NCBI GenBank assembly: GCA_013368445.1
Contig: JAACJO010000001.1
Span: forward strand, 2,914,001-2,978,000
Origin: Leucocoprinus leucothites
Lineage: Eukaryota > Basidiomycota > Agaricomycetes > Agaricales > Agaricaceae
DNA length: 64,000 bases
Direction of reading: 5' to 3'
Shown here: positions 10,382-22,001 of the stretch, piece after piece
Layout of the letters: each line of letters starts with the position of its first letter
How positions within the stretch are numbered: the first letter of the stretch is position 1
The notes under the pieces: model-generated
What the model was told of the DNA's origin: nothing
The model's database searches: none
The model's input: the letters and a program-made list of their open reading frames with translations, nothing else
Program-made: the position numbers and the translations under genes

Positions 10382-11995
10382 TTATATGACCTGTATGTCT
10401 AACCCCTCATTAAGCAACTCGAACACTCTTCCCTTGTGCTCTTCTGTCCATTCTTCCCATATAGGAGTCTGCAACTCGTTCGTGTAAACCTGAAGTTGGA
10501 GGGTCCGAAGGCGCGTTGCAAGAAATGAAGTCTTCACCCTCGATTCCAACATCAGTAGAAACTGATCCACGTATTCTTCAACTCCTTTCACCAACATTCG
10601 CGTATATATGTACCCCAACCTGAGGGATTTCAGTTGTGACAAGGCCCCGACACCATTTTGCAGAGTAAGGGGATGAAGAATATCATCATCATGATCCTGC
10701 TGCCCAAAATAGCCATTGCTACTGAGCTCAATGCTCTCAAGCATTGGCGAATTATCGAGCGCATTCCACAAAAGCCATGATGACTTGGGATCTACTCGAG
10801 CCAGTCTAATATCGATGCTGATCTCTCGTAGTTTGGGTAGAGAGGAGAGAAATGGGGGCCAATATTGGACAAGAAACTCGGAGTCAGAAAGGTTTTGGAG
10901 GCCGTCTGTGTATAGTCGTGACCTCTTTCCTATTATATGCTCGGTCCTAAAGGATGTGAGCGAGGGAAACTGAAAATGGGTCATCAAAGTGGCGTCCCAG
11001 CTCTTGAAGCCAAATCCCCAGAACAGTATTCGAAGGTTTGTTAGCGCCGTTCGTTTGGTTACTGGCACAAAAGTGTGCGAGCTGTTTGACGGGGATATCG
11101 GATAGTCCTGGCGGAATTCCGTCAGATTGGGGCATTTTATGAGCATGTCTATGCATTCATCAATGGGGAAATAATGGAGGCGTATGGATGTCAGACCCGT
11201 GAAAAGGAGTCGAATATTTGGTTGGACGTGGGGTATACACAGGTTCCGGAGGTTAGGCACGGCTGAGCCGCTGAAAAGGTGGTACACACGCTTGTCGAGG
11301 AAATCCAAACTCTGGGTATCCCGTGCTGGAGAAATGGTATGAGCGGTAAAGCTAGTCAGATTTGGGTAGCCTACTACGGCGTTGGCACTGTACAACTCGA
11401 TGAGTGCAAGCCACTCTGAAGGAAGGTCCGCAGTTGGGGAAAGCGACAGAGATCTAAGCTTCTCTGGATGCTTGATAAGAATTAAGTGGAAAATGGCGGT
11501 GTAGGAGATGTATTTGGTTGGGATATATTTGCTAGCGAACATGTGTCTTCCTTGGTATAGCCGCCTATTACAAGCAGAGCAGGTCGAAATATCGAGAGTA
11601 ACGTCAAGAGGTAGCTCCCCTGAATTGAGATAGTGTAGCTGGAACACCTGAAACGCAGCACTCGTGGCCCACTCGTTATCTAGAAATTTGAGCTTCGCAT
11701 TTGCCCACAATAACGGCGCGGTGGACGCAACCTGACGCCATTGTGAACAGACACGGCTGATCACCTGAATCAGTGGGTGTTGGATGCCAATCTCCTTAAA
11801 CGAATTCGCATCGGAGCAAACGCTCAGAAAGATTTCGGCAAGGATCTCGGGGGGAAGTGACCGAGTAGCAGAGTAGATGCGGTTGAGAACGGCTCCTTGG
11901 GTTCTGATTTCGCGTATTTCTTCGTCCATACGCTCAAGGGTCGCAAGAATATAGGCCGATTCATTTTCTCGAGCTATTGGAATGATCACGCTCAT
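10382..11995 (-). CDS. F-box-like/LRR protein
   Basis: Single-exon frame of 537 residues starting at ATG 11995. After a short coiled N-terminus (ATLERMDEEIREIRT) comes an F-box-like motif, ATRSLPPEILAEIFLSVC, with the downstream VCSQWRQVASTAPLLW typical of the large Agaricomycete F-box family. The remainder has irregular leucine-rich repeats (LRSLSLSP, LRNLCIPHV, LTNLRILFWGF, LKSLRLGYI). Such proteins recruit substrates to SCF ubiquitin ligases; the target is unknown. No intron is needed. Confidence 0.75.
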   Translation of the reverse strand: MSVIIPIARENESAYILATLERMDEEIREIRTQGAVLNRIYSATRSLPPEILAEIFLSVCSDANSFKEIGIQHPLIQVISRVCSQWRQVASTAPLLWANAKLKFLDNEWATSAAFQVFQLHYLNSGELPLDVTLDISTCSACNRRLYQGRHMFASKYIPTKYISYTAIFHLILIKHPEKLRSLSLSPTADLPSEWLALIELYSANAVVGYPNLTSFTAHTISPARDTQSLDFLDKRVYHLFSGSAVPNLRNLCIPHVQPNIRLLFTGLTSIRLHYFPIDECIDMLIKCPNLTEFRQDYPISPSNSSHTFVPVTKRTALTNLRILFWGFGFKSWDATLMTHFQFPSLTSFRTEHIIGKRSRLYTDGLQNLSDSEFLVQYWPPFLSSLPKLREISIDIRLARVDPKSSWLLWNALDNSPMLESIELSSNGYFGQQDHDDDILHPLTLQNGVGALSQLKSLRLGYIYTRMLVKGVEEYVDQFLLMLESRVKTSFLATRLRTLQLQVYTNELQTPIWEEWTEEHKGRVFELLNEGLDIQVI

Positions 11996-12264
11996 GGTGA
12001 TAAGAAACTGGGTCAGGTCAGTGTCGGGATTGAGAATGCCCTTGCACTACTTGGCGATCCTACAACTGAGTGCCTGATGGTTCCCACAGTCGTAACTTAG
12101 TCGCTATAAGTAGCTAGCACTGCTTTTTCAATTATGGGACATTCCTGCTTTAAGTGAACATTCGTTCTATGTCATTGGTTCGTCTCATAATCAGATAAAT
12201 TATCTATGCTTATATAGGTCATGAGGTCTACAATTCAGCATTCGTTTGCAGGTATAGATGATGC

Positions 12265-13086
12265 TTAAATCTTTCCAATGAAGAGATTTCCAATCATTTC
12301 CCGAGCAGTGATCCGGACAGTGCGATAAAATGTCGGAATATCCAACGTTGACGACAAGGTATCGGCAAGTCCAAAAGGCAACATCAATGGGATCCATCCT
12401 GTAAATGTCGCTGCCGTCAGTCTCAGTCACAAGTCTGCAAAATTATCAAACGCGCCTCTGGCATATTCCAAAGCGAAGCAGCCTTCGTGCATCTTGTATT
12501 GCTTGGCCATTCCTCTGGGTAAATGGTGCACACTACCAGGCGGATACCTCTCCATCTCCAAGCTTCCTGGCTTGAAGGCCCACTGTTCACCAACCAGAAT
12601 GTTAAAATAGTCATCTGCGGTGTGCAGTCCGGTATGGCCCTCAGTGCCCAAGGGAGTACCGAAAATGATTAAGTACTCGGTAATGCTGGCGTGGATGATA
12701 TACATCGCCCCCATAGCGCCACCAGCGTTGTTGAAAACCCATTCAGAAGAGTTGGTATTGATCCATGGAGAGTGGGTCACCGAGAGGGAGTTGACGATAT
12801 GATCAACCATTCCCTGAGTATTGTTGGTGCCCGCAACCGCAATGGCTTCTTGTGCGAGTTGATGAAGGGCAGTATGGTCGAAGACATACCACCGGTCCTG
12901 AAAAGGAGTTTGACGTCAGCTTTCTCGTCTTAGCTTCAAGGAGAAATAAAATACCTTAATGGTATCAAGCCAGCCACAGAATGTAAAGAGGAGCACCGCT
13001 ACAGCCATCCTCGTCGTCCATTTGATCAAAAAGTTATCTTGCTGCTGAGCTGCTGCACCGTTAGCTTTTGATTTCGTGCTTGTCAT
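12265..13086 (-). CDS. ERG2: C-8 sterol isomerase (sigma-1 receptor family)
   Basis: Shifts the sterol B-ring double bond from C8 to C7 in ergosterol synthesis, in the ER membrane. Three exons: 13086-12955, 12897-12456, 12398-12265; 235 residues, normal for the family. An N-terminal membrane segment ([14 protein letters not shown]) precedes the family core: [78 protein letters not shown]. The last junction requires an intron 12455-12399 starting with GC and ending with AG (57 nt). Without it the protein would stop right after [12 protein letters not shown] and lose the conserved C-terminus. Confidence 0.9.
12399..12455 (-). other. GC-AG intron in ERG2
   Basis: On the minus strand the exon ends ...GCCAGAG, the intron runs gcgcgt...ttacag, and the next exon starts GATGGATC. 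A CTGAC branch-like motif lies about 20 nt before the acceptor. The join restores [12 protein letters not shown], conserved in Erg2. The nearby GT donor (2 nt upstream shift excluded by phase) gives the wrong frame. Confidence 0.75.
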
Positions 13087-13537
13087 CGCGTCTCAACTTC
13101 ACTCTCGTCTACAGGAGAGGGGTAGTCGTTCTGGAGTGTCGTGAACGAAAGATCAGGGAAAAGCTCAGTTTAAATAATTTGAAGATTCGTCCTCGTACGA
13201 CTTCAAGGTATTTCCCATCAAAACTTATTTGTGTCGTACGCGTTACTGTCACAGTAAGAACGCGCTTCGTCACACATCACGTGTGCGCACCCCGAGGCCC
13301 CCGACGAAAATAATCCTGAAGGCCATGGCAAGCACCGAATAAATTGCATGCTTAAATCACAACCAAAAACCAAGCCAGTCTTATAAACGGACAATTACTC
13401 GAATAGAGCCCAGCCCAGCGTCGCGGTAGTTTCAATTATGTACAATACATCGAAGGCGAATCTCCACAAATAACGCGTCCATGAAATACCCAAGAAAACG
13501 GTTGCCGACTGATCGAAGCGACATAGAACCATACCGC
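13087..13537. other. intergenic, ERG2 promoter
   Basis: 450 bases between the ERG2 start and the acyltransferase stop, both genes on minus. No coding signal; no recognised operator. Confidence 0.4.
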
Positions 13538-15145
13538 TCATGACTCGACCGCTGTACTTTGTTCTAATCTCTTGACTTCATCAACAAGCAGCCCAGCCTT
13601 CACTTTGCTCAGGGTAACATCCAACACAGTGCTCCCGTCGTCCAGCCGACCAGCAATGAACACCGAGTTCGTCAGCAAAAGCTCGTTGGGGGTAATCTGG
13701 TATCTATACCCGCAAACGGTTCTTTCTGCACCAATAGCACTCCAGTCACTCTCTAATATCCGCGATGCAGATACATTCGAGACCAAAAAATTCTCGTGTG
13801 CATGTGGACTGACCGGAAAGGTCGTAACTGACTGTGTTACAAGCTTGTACGCTTGCCCGACGTGGTTAAGAGAGTAGGATGTGCGAGCGGTGTGGAAGAT
13901 GTAAGTAAGTTCTGGGAGAGGTATGGTCTGTAAATCCGAGACTTTGAAGAGAGGATACGGGAGGGGAATGAACGCGTTATGAGGGTAGAGATTAATTGAT
14001 TGGTCGGAAGAGGGTATCAAATGTCTGAAAGATGCGAGATTGCCGCAGTTGACGATGGTATCAGGCGAAGTTCCAGTAGAGTAGATCGTCTAACACATCC
14101 CAAGGTCAGCTTCTCACGTTCGGCTCGCTTGATCAAATACGAACCTTCGTCAACCAAGCAACCAAAACGTCACCAGTAGTTATTCCCTCAGAACTCTCCC
14201 TCCACTTTCTAATATCGCTCCTAACGTCCTCAACAAGGATCGACAACGCTTTCTTTGGTAAGAGTATGGTCTGTCTCTGAGCACCTCTCCACCATCTCTC
14301 TCGTGTATGCCATGCAACAAGCTTAAGGGCGCCTTTGATGCCAAGGACACTCATATTTGAGTAATCATTGCTTCCGAGCTGATATTCTTGCATCTTGACC
14401 TCTTCCTCGACGCACTCCTTGACAGGATTACGGTTTATGTTTGGATATTCCAGCGGTAATGGTGGCACAGTCCACTCGGTCCTATTCATTTCCGCAACAA
14501 GAGCACGCATAACCATCGCTGCACCTCCGCCATCAAATAAGCCATGGGACCTTGAGAAGCCGACACATGTATAATCTCGCGCAGGTCCGTTCACCATGCC
14601 GGCAGGAAAGTACGTCAAATGCCAGCATGTTAGTGGTTGACTTGGATTTTCCCATACCGAAAATTGTCTCGGAGTGGAAGGGTGTATGAAGACATTCGGA
14701 GGAAAGGACGGAGAAGGCGAAGTGAACGGAACGGGAATGTAATTTGTGAGAGGTTGCTCGGAGACCGTTGTCGTCAGGGAGAAGGTGCGGTATTCAGTTT
14801 GTGGGGGTAGAGGACCAAGGGGGATCCGCAAGTACCATTCGGTCTTCTCCTTCGCATTCGACTACACAGGTCGTAAGAGGGGGGAACATCGTTACCGATG
14901 AATAATTCCGAAAGGATGAGAGTATCGCGCACCTCATTAACTTTTTGTGAGGCCAATCGCCCAGCCAGCATTCGCCATTTTTCTGTCACTCGTGTGAGCG
15001 CTTCCGCGAGTGCCGCGCTGTCGAGGGTGCCCTCGACAAGCCAACCAGTTACGAATGTGGTCCGTTCATAAAGAACATCCAGAGCACTGAGCGGATACAA
15101 TGCAAACTTTGATGCCGGGGCAGCTTCTGGATTTGGGTCATGCAT
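13538..15145 (-). CDS. BAHD-like (transferase family) acyltransferase
   Basis: Three exons (15145-14933, 14861-14145, 14089-13538) give 493 residues, within the usual 430-500 for acyl-CoA-dependent transferases of the BAHD/PF02458 type. The catalytic HxxxD motif is intact as SRSHGLFDGGG near residue 178. The N-terminus (LYPLSALDVLYERTTFVTGW) and the middle ITTGDVLVAWLTK are typical of fungal members that acylate secondary metabolites. The canonical DFGWG-like C-terminal motif is not obvious. No neighbouring biosynthetic genes were recognised, so substrate is unknown. Confidence 0.75.
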
Positions 15146-16828
15146 ATGTGCTACGGGTGCAGTTCGAGTGTGAGAGGGCCACCAGTGGGATCAAAACAAG
15201 CAGTATGGTGTGGAGGCCTGCAAAGGAGCAAGACATCCGCGCGAGAGTGACATATATTGCCAGGCACGATATGTAATGGGAGGGTTTTTACATTTGGTAT
15301 AGCTTGTACTTCCAAGCAGCTGACCGTTTCTCACGTCGGCTCAGCGCTACTTCTTTACAAACTTAAAAGCTTAAGCACGCGTAGGAAAAGCAGCGGCTCA
15401 GTCTATTTCGTTGAACCGAAGGTTCAGATGCAAATTTCGAGCCGATCGACCTAATACTGATTAATTGACGGTTGAGTACACCTGCCGTCACTGGTATATC
15501 AACCAGAGAGGTTGTCCGCATCTGCCCAGCAGCACTGAACCTTTGAGAGCTGCAAGGGAGATTTCTGTATCAATCAACAGGGTCTTCGCGCTTCAAGCTT
15601 CATAAAACCGCCCGAGACCTTGACAACCCCCTCTCTTCAGATTTCGTCACTGTCACTGTTTGGAAGGACGCCACTGAGCATCAGGGTCGATGGTTGCCCT
15701 TGGTTGCGTTCATCGGCATCCCCACTCCAGCTGCCATTCGATCCTACGATTCGCAGTTGCGCGCGTTCCCCCAACTTGTCTGCTCATTTCATGGTCATTA
15801 ACGGAGACCATTTTCGGAGTCTCAGGTTCCTGTACCCGTATTAATCATGAAAACTATGAGTCCTGCTTACCGCTGGCTACCGGTTGAGACATCAAGATCC
15901 AGATTGAGGAACGTCGCTACAAGAGAGCCCATCGGACGAGTTTCATGATCCAACGTGCTGTGATACAAGCACTTTGTATGTAATCATTAATTTCTAGCTT
16001 GCTTACTTGCATCCCGTCAACCTCTCCTCAACGTCACTCGCCTTGTCCTAAGCCGTACTACGACACTCCTAGGTTCCTCTTCTCATCATCGGAGTAAACA
16101 AGTATTCTAAATGCGAAAGCCTCAGTGCGCCACCCAGGATGCAAATAACGCCTGCAACTACTTGATTGAACATGCCGGGGTCTTGTCAACGATTACCTAC
16201 CCGAAGGCAAAAGAGGCTGCATGTGCGACTGTCCTTTCGCTTTTATTAGCCCGAAATCACGGTAGAGACAGACGATGAAACGCGTTTTCTTGTGTGCTTT
16301 GCAGTGTATGGTGCCCGAAGCGAAGCTCCAAAGCTGTGGGCAACTGTATGCCCCAACCCCCTGATATACTGGAGTCATCTGTCCGATTGACGTTAGGAAT
16401 GACACTCCCCCTATTTCTCTCTGTGCAATCTCCAACATTATGGATCTGCTGCCAGTTGGTTAAGATAATAAGGTGAGCTCAACTTCGTTTCCTCTTCCCG
16501 CGACCTCATCCTGAACTAAATTCAACATTGGATCGTGGCTTACCTGTTCAAGGCGGGATACTGAACCAAGTGGTCAAGTAAATATTCCTCCCCTCGCGGC
16601 CATTTCCTACAGGCTTCCCATCCTGGTCGGATGTGACCTTGATTTGCCTGCTCGAGTTCTTCGACCAATACATTTGGTTTTATCTGGCTGGACACACCAA
16701 ACAGGTGGTTCTTCCATGGCTACCAACTCAGGGCTACCTTGCAGTTATCGTTTCCACCAGCTTACCAGTCCTGCTGTGGTGTCAATTTCATGCCTTTGCG
16801 ATCGAAACTCTGATTCCGATCATGAATT
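15146..16828. other. gene-poor intergenic stretch
   Basis: About 1.7 kb with no supported gene. Short open frames occur on both strands, the most hydrophobic at about 16633-16839 (+), but none has conserved motifs or convincing splice partners. Confidence 0.4.
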
Positions 16829-17744
16829 CTAGAAAGTAATAGCTGCGACGAAATTGCACGATATCCTCGAGGACCGTGGCCGGCATGCTGTTTTTCCGGT
16901 CTCCAGGAACCGAGTGTCCATGTATTGCGACACTGGAGAAAAGTTGCGGTCGACGAACACTATATCCTCTTGGACGGTGGTGGTAACGTTGGCGTACTCT
17001 GTGTCCACCACCAATGAGACCAAATTCGAAAGCTTTCCCTGACCGGGCTCACCGCTATACCAGAACCCCTCCATATCATTACGCGAAATAGATGGATGAG
17101 GGCCCGAGCATTCGACGTTTGCAGAATCTGGCGCGGTGGCTTCGGGGATACAATCAAGATTTATTGAGAAAGGTATACGCATGATATCCTTTACATTCAT
17201 CCTTCCTACGTTTTCTGACGCTGACACATAGTCGAGATGAGAATATCGTTTGAGATAAGTACACGCATCTGACTTGCCTGGACAAGCTAATGGTTTCATG
17301 CGGTGGGGTCAGCCAATCCTCCTCGTGCGCACGTTCTTGTAGACGTTCGAGAAGTTCGCCGATAACCAGACCCTGTTCTCTGACAATATTATCGAAAGCC
17401 ATTTTGCCTATCGCATATGCACCAAACAACGCCAACAGGGCCGTGTTGTTGAATCCACTATACTCGGTAGTAGTAAGTAATGATTAAATATCTCGAAAGC
17501 CCACCTTTAATATCCCGTAACCCATAGCATTAAGAATATACTGCCTCTTTAACCGGAAGCCACAATGGTGCAAACGACCTCTTCCACTAGAAGCAGGGCG
17601 GTGCTCGGTTACGGGGAAAAGAATCACGACTAAGTATTTCATGTTGGAATCTCCGCACCGTCTCGATCTCAGCGTCCGACCACCCATTAGTAGTTGAAGT
17701 ATATATCGTATGATACCAAATTTCTACACCTCTTAAAACCAGTG
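16829..17744 (-). CDS. uncharacterised multi-exon gene, model incomplete
   Basis: Not recognised. Three coding-like blocks run on minus. A 5' block at about 17744-17590 (VPLVLRG..., GWSDAEIETVRRFQHEIL) has decayed homologues behind genes B and C. A middle block at 17460-17290 (ALFGAYAIGKMAF, LVIGELLERLQERAHEEDW) is followed by a plausible GT donor. A 3' block runs about 17226-16829 (GRMNVKDIMRIPFSINLD, then ISRNDMEGFWYSGEP, ending at 16829). The exons cannot be joined with confidence and the first lacks an ATG. It could be a real gene with more introns or one undergoing decay. Confidence 0.4.
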
Positions 17745-17864
17745 GTACTTATGTAGAGTGAGTAAATAAACATATATCAGAATCAAAAGAACGGCACAGC
17801 ACGTATATTACATTTTAGGCGAACTATCACTAGAAAAGGACTCCATATCCCATCCCTTCTTCCT

Positions 17865-19531
17865 CTAATCATGGCCACTATCAGCTCGGCTCAGTGTCGG
17901 AGCTGAAAACTGGAGAGCAGAAATCCGTCCAGCACTCCCGTTCTGTAAATCGGATTCAGGATGATTACTTAGCACGAACTCATGATTGTCTTGACTGACC
18001 GTGGATGTAAGCATTTCAGAACAAATCTCCTCGGGATTGGCTGTCCTGGGTCTACTATGGCTGTTGCGCTGATTGAGGAGGACCATGAAAGAATTGCTAT
18101 AGCTAGAAGCAACTGACAGTGAGCAGCCCAAGAATCAGAATATGTATAACCGACATACATCTTTCCAATTATATAACCACTAAAGGTGCATCGATCAGAA
18201 AAGCGTTCCGCCAATATTGAGATTGTTTGCATAGGAGATACTTGCCTTGTCAAATACAGGTGGGTTTTCTGTGGAAGACAGATGGATCTCAGAAATTTTT
18301 GTGGAAGGAAATAGTGGAGGAACATACCCCAGGTTTGAGTGATGGGACCAGAATGAAAACAAGTATTAGAGTTGCATGCAAGGCTAGCAAGGTTTTCAGT
18401 TCGGCAGCGAGGGATGATTATATGATTTAATTATCGAGCTTACTACTTAGCGCATTGGTCTCTAATGTCAACAACATGATTCGTCGAATGGCAGCTATAG
18501 TCTTCTGGCTTGCATCCCTGGGTCGCAATTTCAGAAGCTTTGGAGGAATATGAACATTATCGTTGCCTGTAATTGGGTAGATGAATATACCAAATAGGCC
18601 ATGCAAACAGCAATCACAATATTATTAAAAATGCTCAGAGATATTATGACCTAGTCCATCGTGATTAGTTTGGTGCTCCTCGCTCGGGGCAACACAAGGA
18701 CAAACGAACATTGTCCAGTATCAGGAGCGGTGGCTCAAGTGAACGCGTACCCCCCTAATTTCCATCAACAAAGAGAAGTGATGACTACCATTGTCAATTT
18801 GTGGCACTCACCATATGAGCCCCGACAAAAACCCCAATTATACCTATCGAAAGTACAAGCTATACCAATGTACATCAGCTCCTGCATCAATGTTAGGGCT
18901 TTAGATGCTGTGCTCACAAGTACGACAACCGCCGGTAAAATCCTCCATCCGCTTAGCATCCAGATCCTCCAGCAATAAACAAGTTGAACAGTACATGCAA
19001 TAATGGGGTTAAGGAATGGTCCACTGATAGTTGACAAATGGAGATCGTTCATTATGGAGGGATCACCAAAGTGGTATACAAACCAATAAAAAATATCATT
19101 CAGCGACATGAATGTCTGGATAGTATCGACTAGGAAAACGAAGTGAACTGAGTCTCAGCTTCAGTAAAACATGTCAGGGTGTATGAGCATCGGAAACGTG
19201 CAATACCTATCACTTGTAGCCACTTCCTATCTCCTCTAGTGTCATTAATGTATGTAACTGTGGTAAAGTGAGACAAGGAGCCGAGGTAGCAAAAATCATA
19301 CAGTATTGCATTGTTAAGATCCCGTATAACCAGCAGTTCAAGGTTACACCAACTAGCTGTGGGTCAAGTCTCGTGGTTTGGTAGGAGGAAGATTGTACTG
19401 TCAAGGGTATACTTACCGGTGGTCCGGTTCTGTGAATTTTTGTATCAAGGCTTGAATGGAGTCTACCATGACACAAGTAGTACAACTCACATCAGCGGGT
19501 TAACATATGGTAATTTTCTCGAAGAGTCCAT
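17865..19531 (-). CDS. DUF6534-like multi-span membrane protein, copy A
   Basis: A fungal integral membrane family of unknown function. The first exon (19531-19491, MDSSRKLPYVNP) is followed by a 13-nt micro-exon (19429-19417), then ITGPPLVGVTLNCWLYG in the third. Further exons carry DRKWLQVI, HFVFLVDTIQTFMS, FYWFVYHFGDP, ISGPFLNPIIACTVQLVYCW, GIIGVFVGAHM, SLSIFNNIVIAVCMAYL and, after the last intron, YSNSFMVLLNQR with a hydrophilic tail ending at 17865. All junctions are GT-AG and keep the frame. It is the downstream unit of a tandem duplication with copy B. Confidence 0.75.
19417..19429 (-). other. 13-nt micro-exon, copy A
   Basis: Minus-strand exon AACCGGACCACCG lies between CACAG and GTAAGT. 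It joins CTGAT upstream to CTAGTTGG downstream, giving ITGPPLVG. The same 13-nt exon occurs in copies B and C. Confidence 0.7.
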
Positions 19532-20342
19532 CAGTGGCTTGCTTTTTGGTGAAGATTTGAGGGCAGAGGGCGAAGGATGGTACACAATCACTCAACCAAG
19601 CCGAGTACTTGCAGCTTTTATTCGGGTTCCCAAATTGTCAATCTGATGTCCGACCGGAATGGACTGTGGTTGAGCTTGGCACCAGAACTCTTCCATATTG
19701 CCCCCATAATCCCAATGGCTGATCTTAATTTAGTGTTTATCATCCGACGGCCCAATTTCTCGTCTGGTAATCCACAGCACAATGATATTCTTCCTCTTTA
19801 ACAGGATGTCACAATGATGCAAATGACCTCTTCCACCATAGGCATTAATGGCCTTTGGCTACAGCGTTCGTGATGGAGATCCGCGATGCCACTAACGGCC
19901 TCCCATTTTTAATAAAGCAATTTGTGCTGCAAGAAGTTGTTGGCCGTTCTTGCGGTTTGTCGGTCGAAGAATACAGAAGTTTTCTGTGAGCCTACAATAT
20001 CATGACATTTGTTGGAAGGGGTTGCCCATGAACGGCTCTGGAAGAATCCCTTAAGTTCCATCTTTCTGAAGCAAGTTGATTATGGGAAAAAGGGTGACTG
20101 AGTGATTATATTGAGACCTCTGCAACATCTCAATCTCAACACCCGACCATACATGAGCTTGAATATACTCTATATAATACCGGATCATTGCACCTCTTGA
20201 AACCAATGGCACTTGTGTCGAGTAAGCACACGAGTATACATCTGGATCAGGAGAATGACATACATAAACTATGTTTCGCCTGTAGTATCACTGGAAGAGG
20301 CTCCATATCCTGACCCCGCTCCTTCGAATGGCCACTATCAAT

Positions 20343-22001
20343 TTAACTTGGTGTTGGAGTTAAAAATTGTAGAGTAGAAATCTGTCCAGCGCTCCCGTTC
20401 TGCAATTTGGGCTTAGGAAGATTACATAGTGCAAACGCATCACTGTTTTGACTGACCGTGGATGTAAGGATTTCGGAACGAATCTCCTCGGAATTGCTCC
20501 TCCTGGATTCGCTGTATTTGTTGCGCTGATTAAGGAGAACCATGAAAGAAATGCTATAGCTAGAAGTAACCGGAAGTGAGATGATCCAAAATTGGAAAGA
20601 CACAATAATTGACATACAATTTCCCGAGTATATAGCCACTGAAGGCACATTGATCAGACTCAGAAAAGTATCCTACGAACACTGGCTAGAATAGGGGAGA
20701 CGTGCCTCGTCAAATACAGGCTGGTTTTCTGTCAAAGATAGATGGACCTCAGAAATCTTTGTAAATGGAAACAGCAGAGAAACATACCGTAGGTTCCAAT
20801 GGCGGGGCAAAAAAGAAAACAAGAGCGACAATTGCATGTAAGGCTAGCAAAGTTCTCAATTCAGCGCCGAGGAACACGTATATGAGTCTGACTGTGAAGC
20901 TCACTACTGAAAGCATTGGTCTCTAATGTTAGCAAAATAATGCGTTGAGCAGCAGCCATAATCCTTTGGCTTGCGTCCTTTGGTCGTAATTTCAGCAGCT
21001 TTGGAGAAATATGAGCATCGCCGTTGCCTATAATTGGGTAGATGGATATACCAAATAAGTCATGCAAATAGCAATTATGACATCGTTGAGAGCGCTCAGA
21101 GATATGAAGATCTAGTGCGTCACAATCAGCTTAACACTCTTTGTTCGGAACAGTCGAGATACAAACGAACTCCGTCCAGTATAACGAGCACAGGCCCGAT
21201 TGAACGTGTAGCTTGCTAATATCCATCAACAAAGAGAAGAGAAGGTCGTGGTTGTCAAATTAGGGCACTTACTGTATGAGCCCCAATAAAAATTCCAATT
21301 GCGCCCGCTGAAAGTGCAAACTAAACCAGAGGTGCATCAGTGCCTGTCTCATGATTAGGGTTCGGGATGTTGTACCCACGAGCGTAACAACTGCAGGTAA
21401 AATTCTCCATCCACTTAAAACCCAGATCCTCCAGCAATAAACTAGTTGGACAGTACATGCAATGATAGCGTCCAGAAATGGTCCACTGATAGTTGCCAAA
21501 CGGAGATTGCTCAATTCAGAAGGCTCGCCAAAGTGATACACAAACCAATAAAAGATGTCGTTCAGTGACAAAAATGTCTGAACGGTGTCAATCAGGAAAA
21601 TGAAGTGAACTGAGTCTCAGCTTCAGTGAAACATGATACACTATGTGAGTATTGGAAACGGGCATTACCTATCGCCTGCAGCCATTTTCTGTCTCTTCTG
21701 GCGTTATTAATGTACGCAACTGTAGTAAGGTGAGATGAGGAGCCATGAGAGCCTCCGAGGCGGCAAAAGCCATACAGTATTGCATCGTTAAGATCCCGTG
21801 TAACCACCAGCTCAGGGTTACACCAACTAACTGTGGATCACGTCCCATGTTTTGGCAGGGGAAGATTGTATTATTAAGAATATGCTCACCGGTGGTCCAG
21901 TTCTATGAAAAATTGCATTAATACAATGGTATTTGAAGCACAAGTCGGACGACTCACATCAGCGGGTCAACATTTGGTGACGGTTTTAAAGCCGAATCCA
22001 T
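20343..22001 (-). CDS. DUF6534-like multi-span membrane protein, copy B
   Basis: Tandem paralogue of copy A, by eye roughly 80% identical in exons, introns and promoter. Exon 1 starts at 22001 (MDSALKPSPNVDPL), then the 13-nt micro-exon near 21896, then LVGVTLSWWLHGILTMQY. Shared blocks include ISGPFLDAIIACTVQLVYCW, FALSAGAIGIFIGAHT, SLSALNDVIIAICMTYL, RIILLTLETNAFS and YSIS/YSNS-type FMVLLNQRNKYSES, ending at 20343. Junctions are in frame with no stop. Its upstream region matches the promoter of copy C better than that of copy A. Confidence 0.75.

Noticed and set aside
12200..12430. Separate small minus-strand protein ([15 protein letters not shown]...)
   Set aside because: The same DNA in another frame encodes the conserved ERG2 C-terminus once the GC-AG intron is removed.
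19430..19490. Gene A starting at ATG 19469 (MVDSIQALIQKFTEPDH) with an acceptor at ...CCACGAG
   Set aside because: It gives an open frame in copy A, but the site is lost in B and C. The upstream ATG plus 13-nt micro-exon model works for all three copies and restores the family motif.
21890..21925. N-terminal frameshift making copy B a pseudogene
   Set aside because: The apparent lesion comes from using ATG 21918. The ATG at 22001 with the micro-exon gives an intact frame.
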